Assembly (NCBI RefSeq): GCF_040712315.1
Contig: NC_134015.1
Location: forward strand, 8,459,945 to 8,523,944
Length of the DNA: 64,000 bases
Reading direction: 5' to 3'
From: Castanea sativa
Taxonomy: Eukaryota > Streptophyta > Magnoliopsida > Fagales > Fagaceae
Positions 34,898-45,643 of this stretch are shown here, piece after piece. The first letter of the stretch is position 1; the number at the start of each line of letters is the position of its first letter. The position numbers were made by a program, and so were the translations under genes. The notes under the pieces were generated by a model. The model had not been told where the DNA came from and ran no database searches. It saw only the letters and a program-made list of their open reading frames with translations.

Positions 34898-34915
34898 TGG
34901 CGCCGTCTGTGGGAA
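34898..34915 (+). promoter_or_regulatory. primer binding site
   Basis: TGGCGCCGTCTGTGGGAA begins two bases after the 5' LTR. The first nine bases fit a tRNA ending CGGCGCCA (Asp-type is the usual candidate); the remainder is a weak match, so the tRNA is uncertain. Confidence 0.75.
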
Positions 34916-34942
34916 ATCTAGTCTAGAGGTAGTAGGGATATT

Positions 34943-36260
34943 ATGGCAGGCTTAGGCTCTCACCATGCAGAGTCACAAGGATCACAACCGGAAGATCATT
35001 TCGAACGTCTTGAACATCGTAGGGATCGTGAGGGAAGCGTCCATACAGAATATCCGAGGGCTAGCCATACTCATGGAGGGGGTAGCACTACCCACGATGA
35101 GGGCTCTAAATCCATGCGTAAGGAAATCAATCGTTTGAAGAGGAAGTTACGCCGTGCTAAACGTAAGGTTTCCCCGTCCTCATCTAGTTCTTCCTCAGAG
35201 AAGGATGGGGGACATGGCTACGGTTCAAGGTCATATTCCCCCACCAGTGCAACATCCTCTAGTGAGGAGAACGACCGGCCAATCCGCGTACGTAAGAAGC
35301 TTCGTCCTAGGGGTTTAGGCAACGATACCATGAGTAGGGCGTTGCACCAACTCTCTAAATCTCCGTTTTCACGTAGGATTGAGAGGGAGGCTCCCCAGAG
35401 GTTCACCCAGCCCACGTTTACCATCTATAATGGCCGGACTGATCCGGTGGAGCACGTGAGTCACTTCAACCAAAGGATGGCGGCACTCACACAACGAGAC
35501 TTTGATGTGTAAAGTCTTCCCCTCCGGTTGGGACCTGTGGCTATGAGATGGTTCAACGGTCTCAAGTCGGGGTCTCGTAGGCTCGTTTGGGGAGCTAACT
35601 AGGGCATTTGCTTCTCGGTTCATTACTTGTAGCAGAGTCCCTCGGCCACTGGACTCATTGCTATCCATGGTCATGAAGGAAGGGGAGACACTGAAAGCAT
35701 ACTCCGACAGATATTGGGAGATGTTTAATGAAATAGACGGCGACTTTGATGAGGTGGCGCTAAATACCTTTAAGGTAGGCCTCCCTACTGATCACGACCT
35801 AAGAAAGTCTTTGACGAAAAAGCCCGTCCGCAGCGTACGTCGCCTTATGGCTCGTATTGATGAATATAAAAGGGTAGAGGAAGACCAAGAACGGGGAAAA
35901 GGAAAGGAGAAGGTTATCCCGCAGGAGAGAAGGGATTTCAGGTCGGACAGATATCACAACAACAAGCCGAGGAGGGATTATTTCGGACAATCCGGCTCGG
36001 CAGCACCCCAAGCTGTAAATACTGTGTTCCGAGAACCAATACATCAGTTATTAGAAAAAGTTCGTAAAGAGCCCTTCTTTAGATGGCCCGGCAAGATGGC
36101 AGGGGACCCTACGAGAAGAAATCAAAACCTTTTTTGTCAATACCATCAGGATGTGGGCCACACTACTGAGAACTGCCGGACTTCGTGGAACCATCTAGAG
36201 CAGCTCGTCGAGAGGGAAAGCCGAAGCAAGCATTTGTGTCGGCCACCGGGCGAGTCGGTC
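34943..36260 (+). pseudogene. gypsy gag
   Basis: The first frame (34943-35512) starts MAGLGSHHAESQG, has a basic coiled-coil stretch KEINRLKRKLRRAKRK, a Ser-rich linker, then PTFTIYNGRTDPVEHVSHFN, the start of the retrotransposon gag domain. A stop after RDFDV at 35512 and frame changes lead to the second frame (from 35658), with EGETLKAYSDRYWEMFNEID and TFKVGLPTDHDLRKSL. It ends with a knuckle-like CQYHQDVGHTTENC near 36139-36180. About 440 codons over the two frames, as in other Tat gags. Confidence 0.9.
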
Positions 36261-36427
36261 AAGTTGGTTCAAACAACCAAAGGAACAGTTCATCTCGGCC
36301 AGCATTGGGAAAAATTAATGTTATCTTCGCCGCACCTGGTAGGACCGGCTCAGGTCCCACTAGGGTCATGGCGGTTTCCCTTCCGCAGGCCGAGGATGTG
36401 GGTGGTAGGCCGAAGAGATTAAAGAGC

Positions 36428-36840
36428 ACTTTACCTGTCTTGGGTTTCTTCGAGGAGGATAAAATAGGAACTATCCAGCCCCATGACGATGCTCTTGTGG
36501 TTACCCTCAGAATAGGGAATTACGACGTGAAGAGGGTGATGATAGATCAGGGCAGCGGTGCAGATATCATGTACCCTGATCTATTTAAGGGGCTAAGGTT
36601 GGAGTTGGAAGATTTAACTCCTTATGACTCACCTCTTATTAGCTTTGAAGGGAGAGCCGTTGTGCCAAAAGGACAGATCCGTTTACCCGTTCAATCCGGC
36701 ACATAAACGGTTGAAGTAGATTTCATTGTGGTTGACGCGTACTCTCCATATACAGCCATCCTAGCCAGGCCATGGCTGCACGCCCTGGGAGCCGTCTCCT
36801 CTACCTTGCACGTTAAGGTTAAATTCCCTCGGGGAACATG
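36428..36840 (+). pseudogene. gypsy aspartic protease
   Basis: Frame with HDDALVVTLRIGNYDVKRVM followed by IDQGSGADIMY, where the catalytic Asp precedes QGSGAD rather than the more common NGSSAD. After the TAA at 36703 the same frame carries the protease C-terminal phrase [16 protein letters not shown]. The frame overlaps the gag knuckle frame upstream. Confidence 0.85.
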
Positions 36841-37079
36841 TTGAGGAAATCCTCGGCAATCGGGTAGTGGCCGGACAATGCATCTCCGCCGCAAGACTTC
36901 GTCGGCCGAAGTCGAGTTATCAACCTTGCCCATCCAGAGTCATAGCAATTAACGGCTCGGAGGCACTCGGAGCGATGACAGAAGATGAGGCCGTCTCGCG
37001 AGGAGTTAGAGAAGTTTGTAATAGCAGATGATCCGTAGAGGTTCTTCCAAGTTGGCATACTTTTGCCATACCAAGAGAA

Positions 37080-37900
37080 GATGAAGTTGTTGGAATTTCT
37101 CAAGGACAATATAGATGTCTTTGCGTGGGACCCTTATGAGGCTCCGTGCGTAGATCCGAGCTTTATTTGTCATCGTTTAAACGTCAATCCGGCCATCGTT
37201 CCGAGGAGGTAGCCACCTCGGCGATCTTCCCGAGAACATTCGAGGCCGTGAAGGAAGAGGTTCTTAAACTCAAAAGGGCGGGGGCTATCAAAGAAGTTTT
37301 CTACCCCGAATGGTTGGCTCATACCGTTGTCGTTAAGAAGAAAAACGGCAGTGGAGAGTATGTGTGGACTTTACCGATCCGAACAAGGCCTGTCCTAAAG
37401 ATTCTTTCCCAATGCCACGGATTGATCAACCGGTAGATGCTACTGTCGGACATCCTCGGATGAGTTTCCCGGACGCCTTTCGTGGTTACCACCAAATTCC
37501 CTTGGCGTTAGAGGATCAGAAAAGACCGCTTTCATTACTCCAACGGGAACTATCATTATAAGGTCATGCCATTTGGGTTAAAAAATGCCGGGGCTACTTA
37601 TCAAAGAATGATGACCCGAATGTTTGAACAAAGAATCGGGGAAAACCATAGAAGTATACGTGGATGATATGGTGGTAAAGAGTAAGACGGTACCTTCGCA
37701 CATGACAGATTTGGCCAACACCTTCCAAATGCTGAGGAAGTATAAGTTGCGCCTTAACGCCTCCAAGTGTTCTTTTGGCGTGGGATCCGGAAAGTTCTTA
37801 GGATATATGATCACTCATAGGGGCATAGAGGTGAACCCGGTGCAGGTTAGGGCTATTCAAAATTTGCAGCCGCCTCGGAACTCCAAAGGAGATTCGTAAA
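37080..37900 (+). pseudogene. gypsy reverse transcriptase
   Basis: Three or more frames. KRAGAIKEVFYPEWLAHTVV and KKKNGSGEYVW lie near 37290-37370. DFTDPNKACPKDSFPMPRID follows, then VMPFGLKNAGATYQRMM near 37566-37620. The intact catalytic YVDDMVVKSK is in the frame starting 37624, ending with KFLGYMITHRGIEVNP. Frame changes occur near 37360, 37560 and 37620, so translation as read would fail. Confidence 0.93.
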
Positions 37901-38420
37901 TTGACCGAATGATTGCTGCGTTGAACGTATTTATTTCTCGGTCGGTGACCGGTGCCGTCCTTTCTTTCGGTTGTTGAACAAGTGGAAAGGGTTTCAGTGG
38001 ACCGAGGATTGTGAGTCAGCTTTCCAACAGCTTAAGCAATATCTATCTCGGCCACCCATTTTATCTCGCCCTGAGGTGGACGAGGTTTTATTCGCTTATC
38101 TGGCCGTGGCTATTCATGCGGTGAGTCTAGTCCTTATAAGGAATGAAGATGGAGTGCGAGAGGCCGATCTACTATGTTAGTAAGTCCTTGAATGAAGCCG
38201 AGGTGCGCTATTTGCCCTTGGAAAAAGCACTTCTGGCCGTAGTCCACGCCACGCGCAAACTTCCTCATTATTTCCAATCTCATACCGTGGTTGTTTTGAC
38301 CCGGTTGCCGCTCAAGGCCGTGTTGCGTAGTGCCGACTATTCGGCAGAGTGGCAAAATGGGGAACCATTTTGGGAGCCTTTGATGTTAAGTACAAGCCTC
38401 GCACCTCGGTGAAAGGTCGT
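37901..38420 (+). pseudogene. gypsy RNase H
   Basis: Frame with KGFQWTEDCESAFQQLKQYL and SRPEVDEVLFAYLAVAIHAV, then a shifted frame with RPIYYVSKSLNEAEVRYLPL and EKALLAVVHATRKLPHYFQS. Typical Ty3 RNase H spacing; one shift near 38140. Confidence 0.9.
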
Positions 38421-38539
38421 GTCCTCGCTGATTTGGTGGCGAGTTTGCCGAACCATTGTTAGAAGAAACTGCAAAGGGCGCGCACATGGGGGAACTAGCG
38501 GTTGGTGTGATCACCGCCGGATCGCCCTCGGCTGGGTCA

Positions 38540-38950
38540 GTTTAGGTGGATCGGGCTGCTAATCAGAACGGGTCTGGCGGTGGAGGTGTTCTAATGTCCC
38601 CTGAAGGAATTGTCTTTGAAAAATCTTTGAGATTGGCTTTCTCGGCTACTAATAATGAGGCCGAGTATGAAGCAGTCTTGGTAGGCATGCGAATGGTACA
38701 TAAGATGGGTGGCAAGGAAATCCATGTGTTCTCGGACTCTTAATTAGTGGTCGGCCAAGTCATGGGGACCATGGAGGCTAGAGACCCCAGAATGCAAGAA
38801 TATTTGGCCCAGGTTAAACGTCAGCGAGCTGAATTCGACTCATTTGCCTTAGCTCATGTCTCTAGGAGTGGAAACACTCATGTAGATTCTTTAGCTACAT
38901 TGGCCACATCCTCGGCTCAAGGTCTACCAAGGGTGATTCTCGTTGAGGAT
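38540..38950 (+). pseudogene. gypsy second RNase H (archaeal type)
   Basis: VDRAANQNGSGGGGVLMSP has the expected catalytic Asp at its start, and LAFSATNNEAEYEAVLVGM the catalytic Glu. A single TAA at 38741-38743, in FSDS*LVVGQV, breaks an otherwise open frame; the same frame resumes immediately with VGQVMGTMEARDPRMQEYLA. Downstream NTHVDSLATLATSS ends the domain. Confidence 0.9.
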
Positions 38951-40256
38951 CTGGTAGAACCTTCTCTTATAGCTGCTGACGCACCTCGCATCCATCTAAT
39001 AAGGCCTGGTCCTAGTTGGATGGAGTCGATCATATCTTTTCTCAAAAATGGCATCCTTCCCGAAGACAAAGTTGAAGCAGAAAAGGTACGTCGAAAGGCG
39101 CCGCGTTTCTGGTTGTCCGATGACCAGAAGCTATACAAACGATCCTTTTCGGGACCGTATTTGTTGTGTGTACACCCTGAATCAACAGAATCATTACTGG
39201 AGGAATTGCATGAGGGAATTTGTGGAAGCCACACTGGAGGAAGATCCTTAGCCCATAGAGCCACGACTCGGGGTTATTGGTGGCCCAATATGCGAGAGGG
39301 AGGCTCGTGACTATGCCGTAAAATGTGATCGAGTGTCGAGGTTCGCCCCTAATATCCACCAACCTGGAGGGGTTCTTAACCCTCTCTCCGGCCCTTGGCC
39401 TTTCGCGCAATGGGGCTTGGACATTGTAGGGCCCTTTCCGAGAGCCGCCGGAAACAAAAGATGGTTGCTCGTGGGAACGTACTACTTTACTAAGTGGGTC
39501 GAGGCTGAGCCTTTGGCCAATATCCGAGATGTTGATTCCAAGAAATTTATCTGGAAAAATATTGTTACTAGATTCGGTATACCACATACACTCGTCTCGG
39601 ACAATGGCGTTCAATTTGACAGCAAGGCCTTTAGGCAATACTGTGGTGAGATGGGTATTATAAATAGATACTCTACTCCAGCTTATCCTCGAGGAAATGG
39701 GCAGGCCGAGGCCGTTAACAAGGTCATAGTCAACGGGCTTAAGAAGAGGTTAGACGATGCGAAAGGCAGGTGGGTAGAAGAGCTCCCTCATGTCCTGTGG
39801 ACGTATCGGACCACACCGCGTAGGTCCACTGGAGAAACTCCATTCTCTATGACTTATGGGGCCGAGGCGGTGATACCACTGGAATCCGGTTTTCCTACTC
39901 TAAAGACAAGTTCTTTTTGTCCAGAGAAAAACGAGGGACTTCTAGAGAAAGATCTTGATTTACTTGAGGAACGGCGTGAGGCAGCTATGGTCCAATTGGC
40001 GTATTATCAGCAGAAGCTAAAACGAGGGTATGATGCCCACGTGAAGCTAAGGCCACTTGCACCTGGTGATCTTGTATTAAGGAAAGTTGTAGGCACTTCT
40101 AAGAACCCAGCATGGGGTAAGCTAGGACCTAACTGGGAAGGCCCCTACCGCATTGTTTCAATAGCAGGCATAGGGTCATATAGGCTAGCTGACCTAGATG
40201 AACGAGTTGTACCACGTCCATGGAATGTAAATAATCTTAGAAGGTATTATTATTAA
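38951..40256 (+). pseudogene. gypsy integrase
   Basis: The linker and H2C2 zinc-binding part (LHEGICGSHTGGRSLAHRAT) are in the frame ending at 39310. A shift near 39298 moves to the frame 39333-40256, open for 307 codons. There the catalytic core has GLDIVGPFPRAAGN, HTLVSDNGVQFDSKAF and AYPRGNGQAEAVNKVIVNGL, the D, D and E of the DDE triad. The GPY-type C-terminal part has PNWEGPYRIVSIAGIGSYRL. This is the best-preserved domain of the element. Confidence 0.93.
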
Positions 40257-40289
40257 TCAAATAAGCTTTTGTCAATTAATATTTCAAAG

Positions 40290-41330
40290 TTATGGCTAGC
40301 TCTCACGTTTGAAGTTACAATTCTTAAGAATCAAACAGAAACTTGGTTAAGTGTAGTCCTCGGACCACAAACCTTGTGGAAATTGATGTCTTATCATTTG
40401 TTAAACAGCACCTTAGTTATGCCGGGTCTTCGGACCTCCTACTTTGGGAAAATTAACATTTGAAGTTACAATTTTTGAGAATCAAACAGAAACTTGGTTA
40501 AGTGTAGTCCTCGGACCACAAACCTTGTGGAAATTGATGTCTTATCATTTGTTAAACAGAACCTTAGTTATGCCGGGTCTTCGGACCTCCTACTTTGGGA
40601 AAATTAACATTTGAAGTTACAATTTTTGAGAATCAAACAGAAACTTGGTTAAGTGTAGTCCTCGGACCACAAACCTTGTGGAAATCGATGTCTTATCATT
40701 TGTTAAACAGAACCTTAGTTATGCCGGGTCTTCGGACCTCCTACTTTGGGAAAATTAACATTTAAAGTTACAATTTTTGAGAATCAAACAGAAACTTGGT
40801 TAAGTGTAGTCCTCGGACCATAAACCTTGTGGAAATTGATGTCTTATCATTTGTTAAACAGAACCTTAGTTATGCCGGGTCTTTGGACCTCCTACTTTGG
40901 GAAAATTAACATTTGAAGTTACAATTTTTGAGAATCAAACAGAAACTTGGTTAAGTGTAGTCCTCGGACCACAAACCTTGTGGAAATTGATGTCTTATCA
41001 TTTGTTAAACAGAACCTTAGTTATGCCGGGTCTTCGGACCTCCTACTTTGGGAAAATTAACATTTAAAGTTACAATTTTTGAGAATCAAACAGAAACTTG
41101 GTTAAGTGTAGTCCTCGGACCACAAACCTTGTGGAAATTGATGTCTTATCGTTTGTTAAACAGAACCTTAGTTATGTCGGGTCTTCGGATCTCCTACTTT
41201 GGGAAAATTAACATTTGAAGTTATTGTTTTAAAGAATCAAACAGAAACATGGTTAAGTGTAGTCCTCAGACCACAAACCTTGTGGAAATTGATGTCTTAT
41301 CATTTACAGTTACAATTTTGAAGAATTAAA
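40290..41330. repeat. tandem array, 7 copies of a 151-bp unit
   Basis: The landmark ACTTGGTTAAGTGTAGTCCT begins at 40341, 40492, 40643, 40794, 40945 and 41096, with a variant at 41247, each exactly 151 bp apart. Units differ by a few bases; the first and last are more diverged. The unit carries TCCTCGGACCACAAACCTTG and GCCGGGTCTTCGGACC. It lies between the integrase and the antisense gene. Confidence 0.97.
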
Positions 41331-41869
41331 CGAAAGATTGCTTAAGATTTATCTTCGGACTATGGCTTTGATTAAACTTAACTTCTGATTGTGTCTGGAT
41401 GTTAATACCTTACTGTTTATTAACTTGGATCTTAAGTTTTATATCTCTACGTATTGAGGAAATTTGTGTAAGGAATGGTCCTCAGATCTTACAACCTACT
41501 AAAAACAATGTTATGCATTATAAGGGCTTAATTGTTATATGAAGTCCTCTTTCCTTTTTTAATCGAGGTATTATTCAAATGAATTAACCATGTCACCTTG
41601 TATTAAATCTTTAATAATATACGCATGATTATGTGAAAGTTATGACTATGCAATCCTTGGAGTTAGATTTTGATGCTCTGAGAAACTTCTGATATGACTT
41701 AATGGGAAAACTTTTGTAATAAATACATAAAGAATAAAGAAAAAGCAGACACAATCCAAGTGAAAAGCAAACGAAATTGTTCTTCATTAATCGAGGTGAA
41801 TATACATTACAATATATAATTGAAAAACAAAAAAAAAAGAATGGAAAAAGAGAAGCCCTAAGCTAAATC

Positions 41870-44400
41870 CTAAGCTGTTGGAGGAGGATCTTGCTGAGAG
41901 GTACTAGTGCCCTTGGTCTTTCTCAACTCTAGCTCAAAAGGAGTCATAACTTGCTTTCCTTTATCCGCTGTCTTTGTAGGAAGGACGTTGGGTTCCACTA
42001 TCTGGTTCAAGTCCTTCTCTGCATCCACTCCTCCTTCCTTTTCTTTATTGGAACCGAAGGTTCTCGTAGGATCGTGAATTTGCCGTGGGACCATCGGAGG
42101 TAGGACAGAAGAGTTGGCTCGTGGGTAGGAGTAGCAGCAGGAGCCTCTTCAATCTCCCGTATTTCTAGGGGAAGCCAAACGTTCTCGGACTTCCTCAAAT
42201 CCGAAGACTAGGGAACTCCCGCTACGTTTAAAGCTTCCCCCATACTTTTTGACAGCATTCGCGGCATAAAGCCGCGAATTCCTCTCGTCACTGTTCCTCG
42301 GTGGTCGCTACCCCTTCGTCAAAACTTGCCTCGCTTGCGCTTGAAGAGAGAGTTGGAAGGAGCCGGCTTCTTCCTTCATCGAGCGCCGCTTGTTTCTTCG
42401 CATCCGAGCACTCCCTTTGAGCTTGGGAGAGCTCTTCATTTCTTTCCTTAAGGAGTTTGCGCCGTCCTTCTATCCGGGTCTTCATGGTCTTCAAGTTTGA
42501 CTCGACCCCATTCTTCTCTCTCCTCGCCCGCTAGCTCCGAGGTCGCCTTCTCGTCCTCGGCAAGGGCCGTACCTAAGGTCTTCTCGCCCACCCTAGTTTC
42601 GAGCTCAGCCCTGGCTACTTTCCGAGCGTCTTCAATAAACTTTTCAGCTACAAAGACCTCCTGAATAGCCTGTAAAAAAGCATGATGGAGTTAGGAATAA
42701 CAAAAACTAATTTACTTATAAATATTGTTAAAAGGAGAAACACTTACCAGTGCTAAGTCTCTTTTTAGAGAGAGGAATAGTTGTGGTTGGCCCATCTTTT
42801 CCAAGGTCTCCATGTCCTTGGGTAGCAGAAGAGGGCGTTCTAGGACCTCGGCCAGGTGGTGGGCGTGGCCTTGTTGAACTGCCCTTATACTGGATTGGCA
42901 GGAGATAGGAGCGCCGTCCAGCCTTAGATCGAGGGACCAGGTGGCCGGTGCTCGGTGCACTATAGCCTCATCCCTGATTTCCCCAAGTTCAGCTGAACGT
43001 GCTCTACCCTTGCACTTGTCCAGCTTCTGCTGCTGGGCCGGTGGGAGTTGTTGGCGTGGTTTCTTGGGGTCTTTAGTGATCGCCCCGTCATTATCCCCCT
43101 TTCTCTTCTTCTTGGGATCCTCGGCCGGCGCTTTGGCTCGCCCAGAGGAGGAGGAGGAGGTAAAGCCGGGGGAACTTGGGACGTCCCCGTTTTCTTCTTC
43201 TCTCGCAACTTTGGCAGCCCTATTAGTGAGAAGACCCTCCATTCGTCCCATGTCTTCTACGGATTCGTCCTCGGGAAGGGCAGCTACAAACCCCGCGATT
43301 CCGCAGGCCTCGGTGGCTTCTTCCTCCTCGTCGGAAAGTACCACGAACCGGTTTCCGCGAGGTCTCTCGGTGTCTTCGAGATGGAATTGGTCTATCTCGT
43401 CGTCAAGAGTGTGTGAAGAAGACACCTCCTCTTCTCGGAACGACGCTGTTTGTGAGTGTATGGCGAGGGGGACCGCCGCTATCGGCCGGTTGTACAAAAT
43501 AGTGTCGTGAGCGTCCGGAGGTCACGGCCGTCCAAAAAATGGGGCCGAGCTACGTTTATCCTCTTTCGTCTTCTGGCCGCCGGCAATAATGGCGTCCTCT
43601 ATCTCCCGGAAGTCTTTGGAAAGGGGGTGTATCCTAGAATAAGATGAGCAGCCCGGAGTTGTAGGTCCGCACTAACGAATACCTCGGAGCGAAGTACTCG
43701 GTTTAGATCGGCAACGTTACGTTGACTCGCACGAGGACGCACGTGCCGCTTATCCGCAAAAAGACGTCAAAACAAACAAACCCGGTCGATTCACACAAAT
43801 ATTTAACGAATTTAAGTAAATACAAATACGCATTTCGTGTGTGTGTTAGGAGAAGTTGTGTTGTGGGGAGATTAATCCTATGGTGTCGCACCCGGATCCC
43901 CCCACCGAACCGGGCAATGGAGGCCGTCGTGCCGCTCCCGTACACGATCGTGTAGTCGTCCTTCATGCCTTTGTTTGATTTGGGCGTACAGAGATTAGCC
44001 TAACGGTGCTAAACCGAGATTTCATATAATAGCCTACCTTAGAGAGTTTGTGGGACTCATATAGGAACACGACATCGTGCCATGTGAGGTTTAAACTCAT
44101 CTGCTCGTTTAGAGCATCTACACTACCTAAAACTCTAAAAACATTTGGAAGGCATTGGTCGGGGCACAACCGGTGGTTGCGAAGATACTCCCTCATTACG
44201 GGTTTCATTGGTAGGGTCATCCCACCCTCTATGAAGGCTATCATAGGAATGATAACCTCTCCCTCTTTCCTAGAACCAGCCACGGCCGTTGCCGGCAAGA
44301 TTCTAACCCTACGTCGCCGGGAATATGGTATTTGGCTCTAAAGCCTTCCATCCCAAATGGGCGGTATCAACTAGACACTTGAATCTTCCCATTACAGGGA
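41870..44400 (-). pseudogene. antisense accessory gene of the gypsy element (gypsy-type transposon domain)
   Basis: Read from 44400 downward. The first exon-like block has FKCLVDTAHLGWKAL, then, after a shift, MIAFIEGGMTLPMKPVMREY and HRLCPDQCLPNVFRVLGSVD and KVGYYMKSRFSTVRLISVRP; these follow the putative gypsy type transposon domain (PF04195, from memory). After a probable intron (about 43900-43753) come VADLNRVLRSEVFVSADLQL and RAAHLILGYTPF. The frame 43497-42712 is a 261-codon acidic and low-complexity segment with EDPKKKRKGDNDGAITKDPK, a nuclear-signal-like stretch. A coiled coil (42494-42288, NEELSQAQRECSDAKKQAA) and a tail ending QQDPPPTA at 41870 complete it. Exon joints are approximate and frameshifts are present. 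Function unknown. Confidence 0.7.
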
Positions 44401-44807
44401 GACGATAGACTAAACTTTAAAAGGGAGAGTGATTGTATTGGTAGCCGAGGACTGTATCCGAGGAGAAAAGGTCAAGACTAGAGAGAGCAAGAACTTACAA
44501 AGTTGAAGGTACGGGTTTCCACGGCTTTCTGCTGGTGAAGAATGATTGTTGTTGTTTTGACGGGATTGATCCCTGATGACTTAAATGAAGGCGCAGGTTC
44601 CCGAAGCGTCACGACGTGCGAAAAGGCGGCCTCGAAAATTATGTCTGTCCCGCCTAAAATTTCGTGGAGTGAGGAGAACCGTTGGATGCCCATCTCACCG
44701 TTGAGCGTGGGAGACAAAGAGTAACTTACAGTAATAAATGCGCGCGTTTTCGAAAATGAAACCGCCAAGTGTCATCTTCTGGGACGCGAAACGATTTCCA
44801 CACGTGC

Positions 44808-44830
44808 CGTCACTTATAAAGTGTGTAGAG
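44808..44830 (-). promoter_or_regulatory. candidate promoter of the antisense gene
   Basis: On the minus strand ACTTTATAAGTGACGGCACG has a TATA box; the plus-strand word is CACTTATAAAGT near 44812-44823. A G-box-like CACGTGT sits about 12 bp away (44799-44805). A leader with a donor-like TTTGTAAGTTC at about 44498 follows. The promoter lies about 80 bp inside from the 3' LTR. Confidence 0.45.
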
Positions 44831-44885
44831 CAGGTTCTCGTCGGATCAAAACCCTATTTTTCTCCTCGGATGTTGAAAATTAGAG

Positions 44886-44899
44886 TTTTGAGGGGCTAT
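44886..44899 (+). promoter_or_regulatory. polypurine tract of the gypsy element
   Basis: TTTTGAGGGGCTAT immediately before the 3' LTR start TGTGGGG at 44900. Confidence 0.7.
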
Positions 44900-45643
44900 T
44901 GTGGGGAGTAAAAATATCTTAATAGGGATATGGGCCATTGGGCCTTGCTAAGGAAGGCCGACCTACTCTTGGGTTTAGGGCTTGTTGATACTCTAGGTCG
45001 GCCCATACGCCGAGGATCCGAGGACCGAGCCGAGGATGCTTTTCCCCTGATCGACACCAAAGAACCCGGACTTCATGGTACGGGTTAGGGAATGGCACGG
45101 TCAAGACCAATGGTTAAAGGGGTGAACCCCGAACGCCCCCGAAGCACCGTGTTGAAGAAATGTCAAAAAGAAAGGCTGCTACTTCCACATTAAAGACCCT
45201 GCACCTACCACCCTGGCTGCATTAATGGGGAAGTGACACTTGAACAGTGGAAGGGAAACTTCTAGTTACTGTTCAAAGGCACTAAGAAAAGAAATATCTA
45301 GGCTAAGGGAGGAATTGGGGCAACACGTGTATAAAGTATTAAAAAGAGGAGTATTTAAGGAGGGACCTGAAAACAGAAAGAGAGAGAACTTTTTGTAACC
45401 TAAAAAGAAAAAAGACAAAGGGTGAGATATAATATAAGAACAGCTCTCGGCTTACGTCCGAGGAGGCCCAGTTACAATATTCCTTGTTGTTTTCAATTAC
45501 TTGCGATCTTTAGTTTGTCATTTAATCCTCATATACTTCTAACCTGGGTTTCAAGCCCACACTCTACAAATTCTTATTGTTTAAGGCTCATTGGGCCTGA
45601 GCCCATAACTGTTCTTGGGTCCAGGTGCAATTGTGCACTTACA
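44900..45643 (+). repeat. 3' LTR of the gypsy element
   Basis: 744 bp, TGTGGGGAG to GCACTTACA, followed by the target duplication ACTAT. Confidence 0.95.

Larger units (their letters stand above)
34146..45643 (+). mobile_element. complete Ty3/gypsy element, Tat type, 11.5 kb
   Basis: Two highly similar LTRs with TG...CA ends (34146-34895, 44900-45643) and a perfect target duplication ACTAT (34141-34145 and 45644-45648). Order inside: primer site, gag, protease, RT, RNase H, second archaeal-type RNase H, integrase, a 151-bp tandem array, an antisense gene, polypurine tract. The second RNase H and the antisense gene put it in the Tat clade. Most domains are in separate frames, so it is not autonomous as read, although the LTRs are about 98 percent alike by eye. 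Confidence 0.95.

Noticed and set aside
40341..41330. CRISPR-like regular repeats
   Set aside because: Units are contiguous 151-bp tandem copies with no unique spacers, inside a plant retrotransposon.
42941..43510. Plus-strand Ser-rich frame of 189 codons
   Set aside because: It is the complement of the antisense gene's acidic segment, where GAG/GAA codons read as Ser/Leu; no independent signal.
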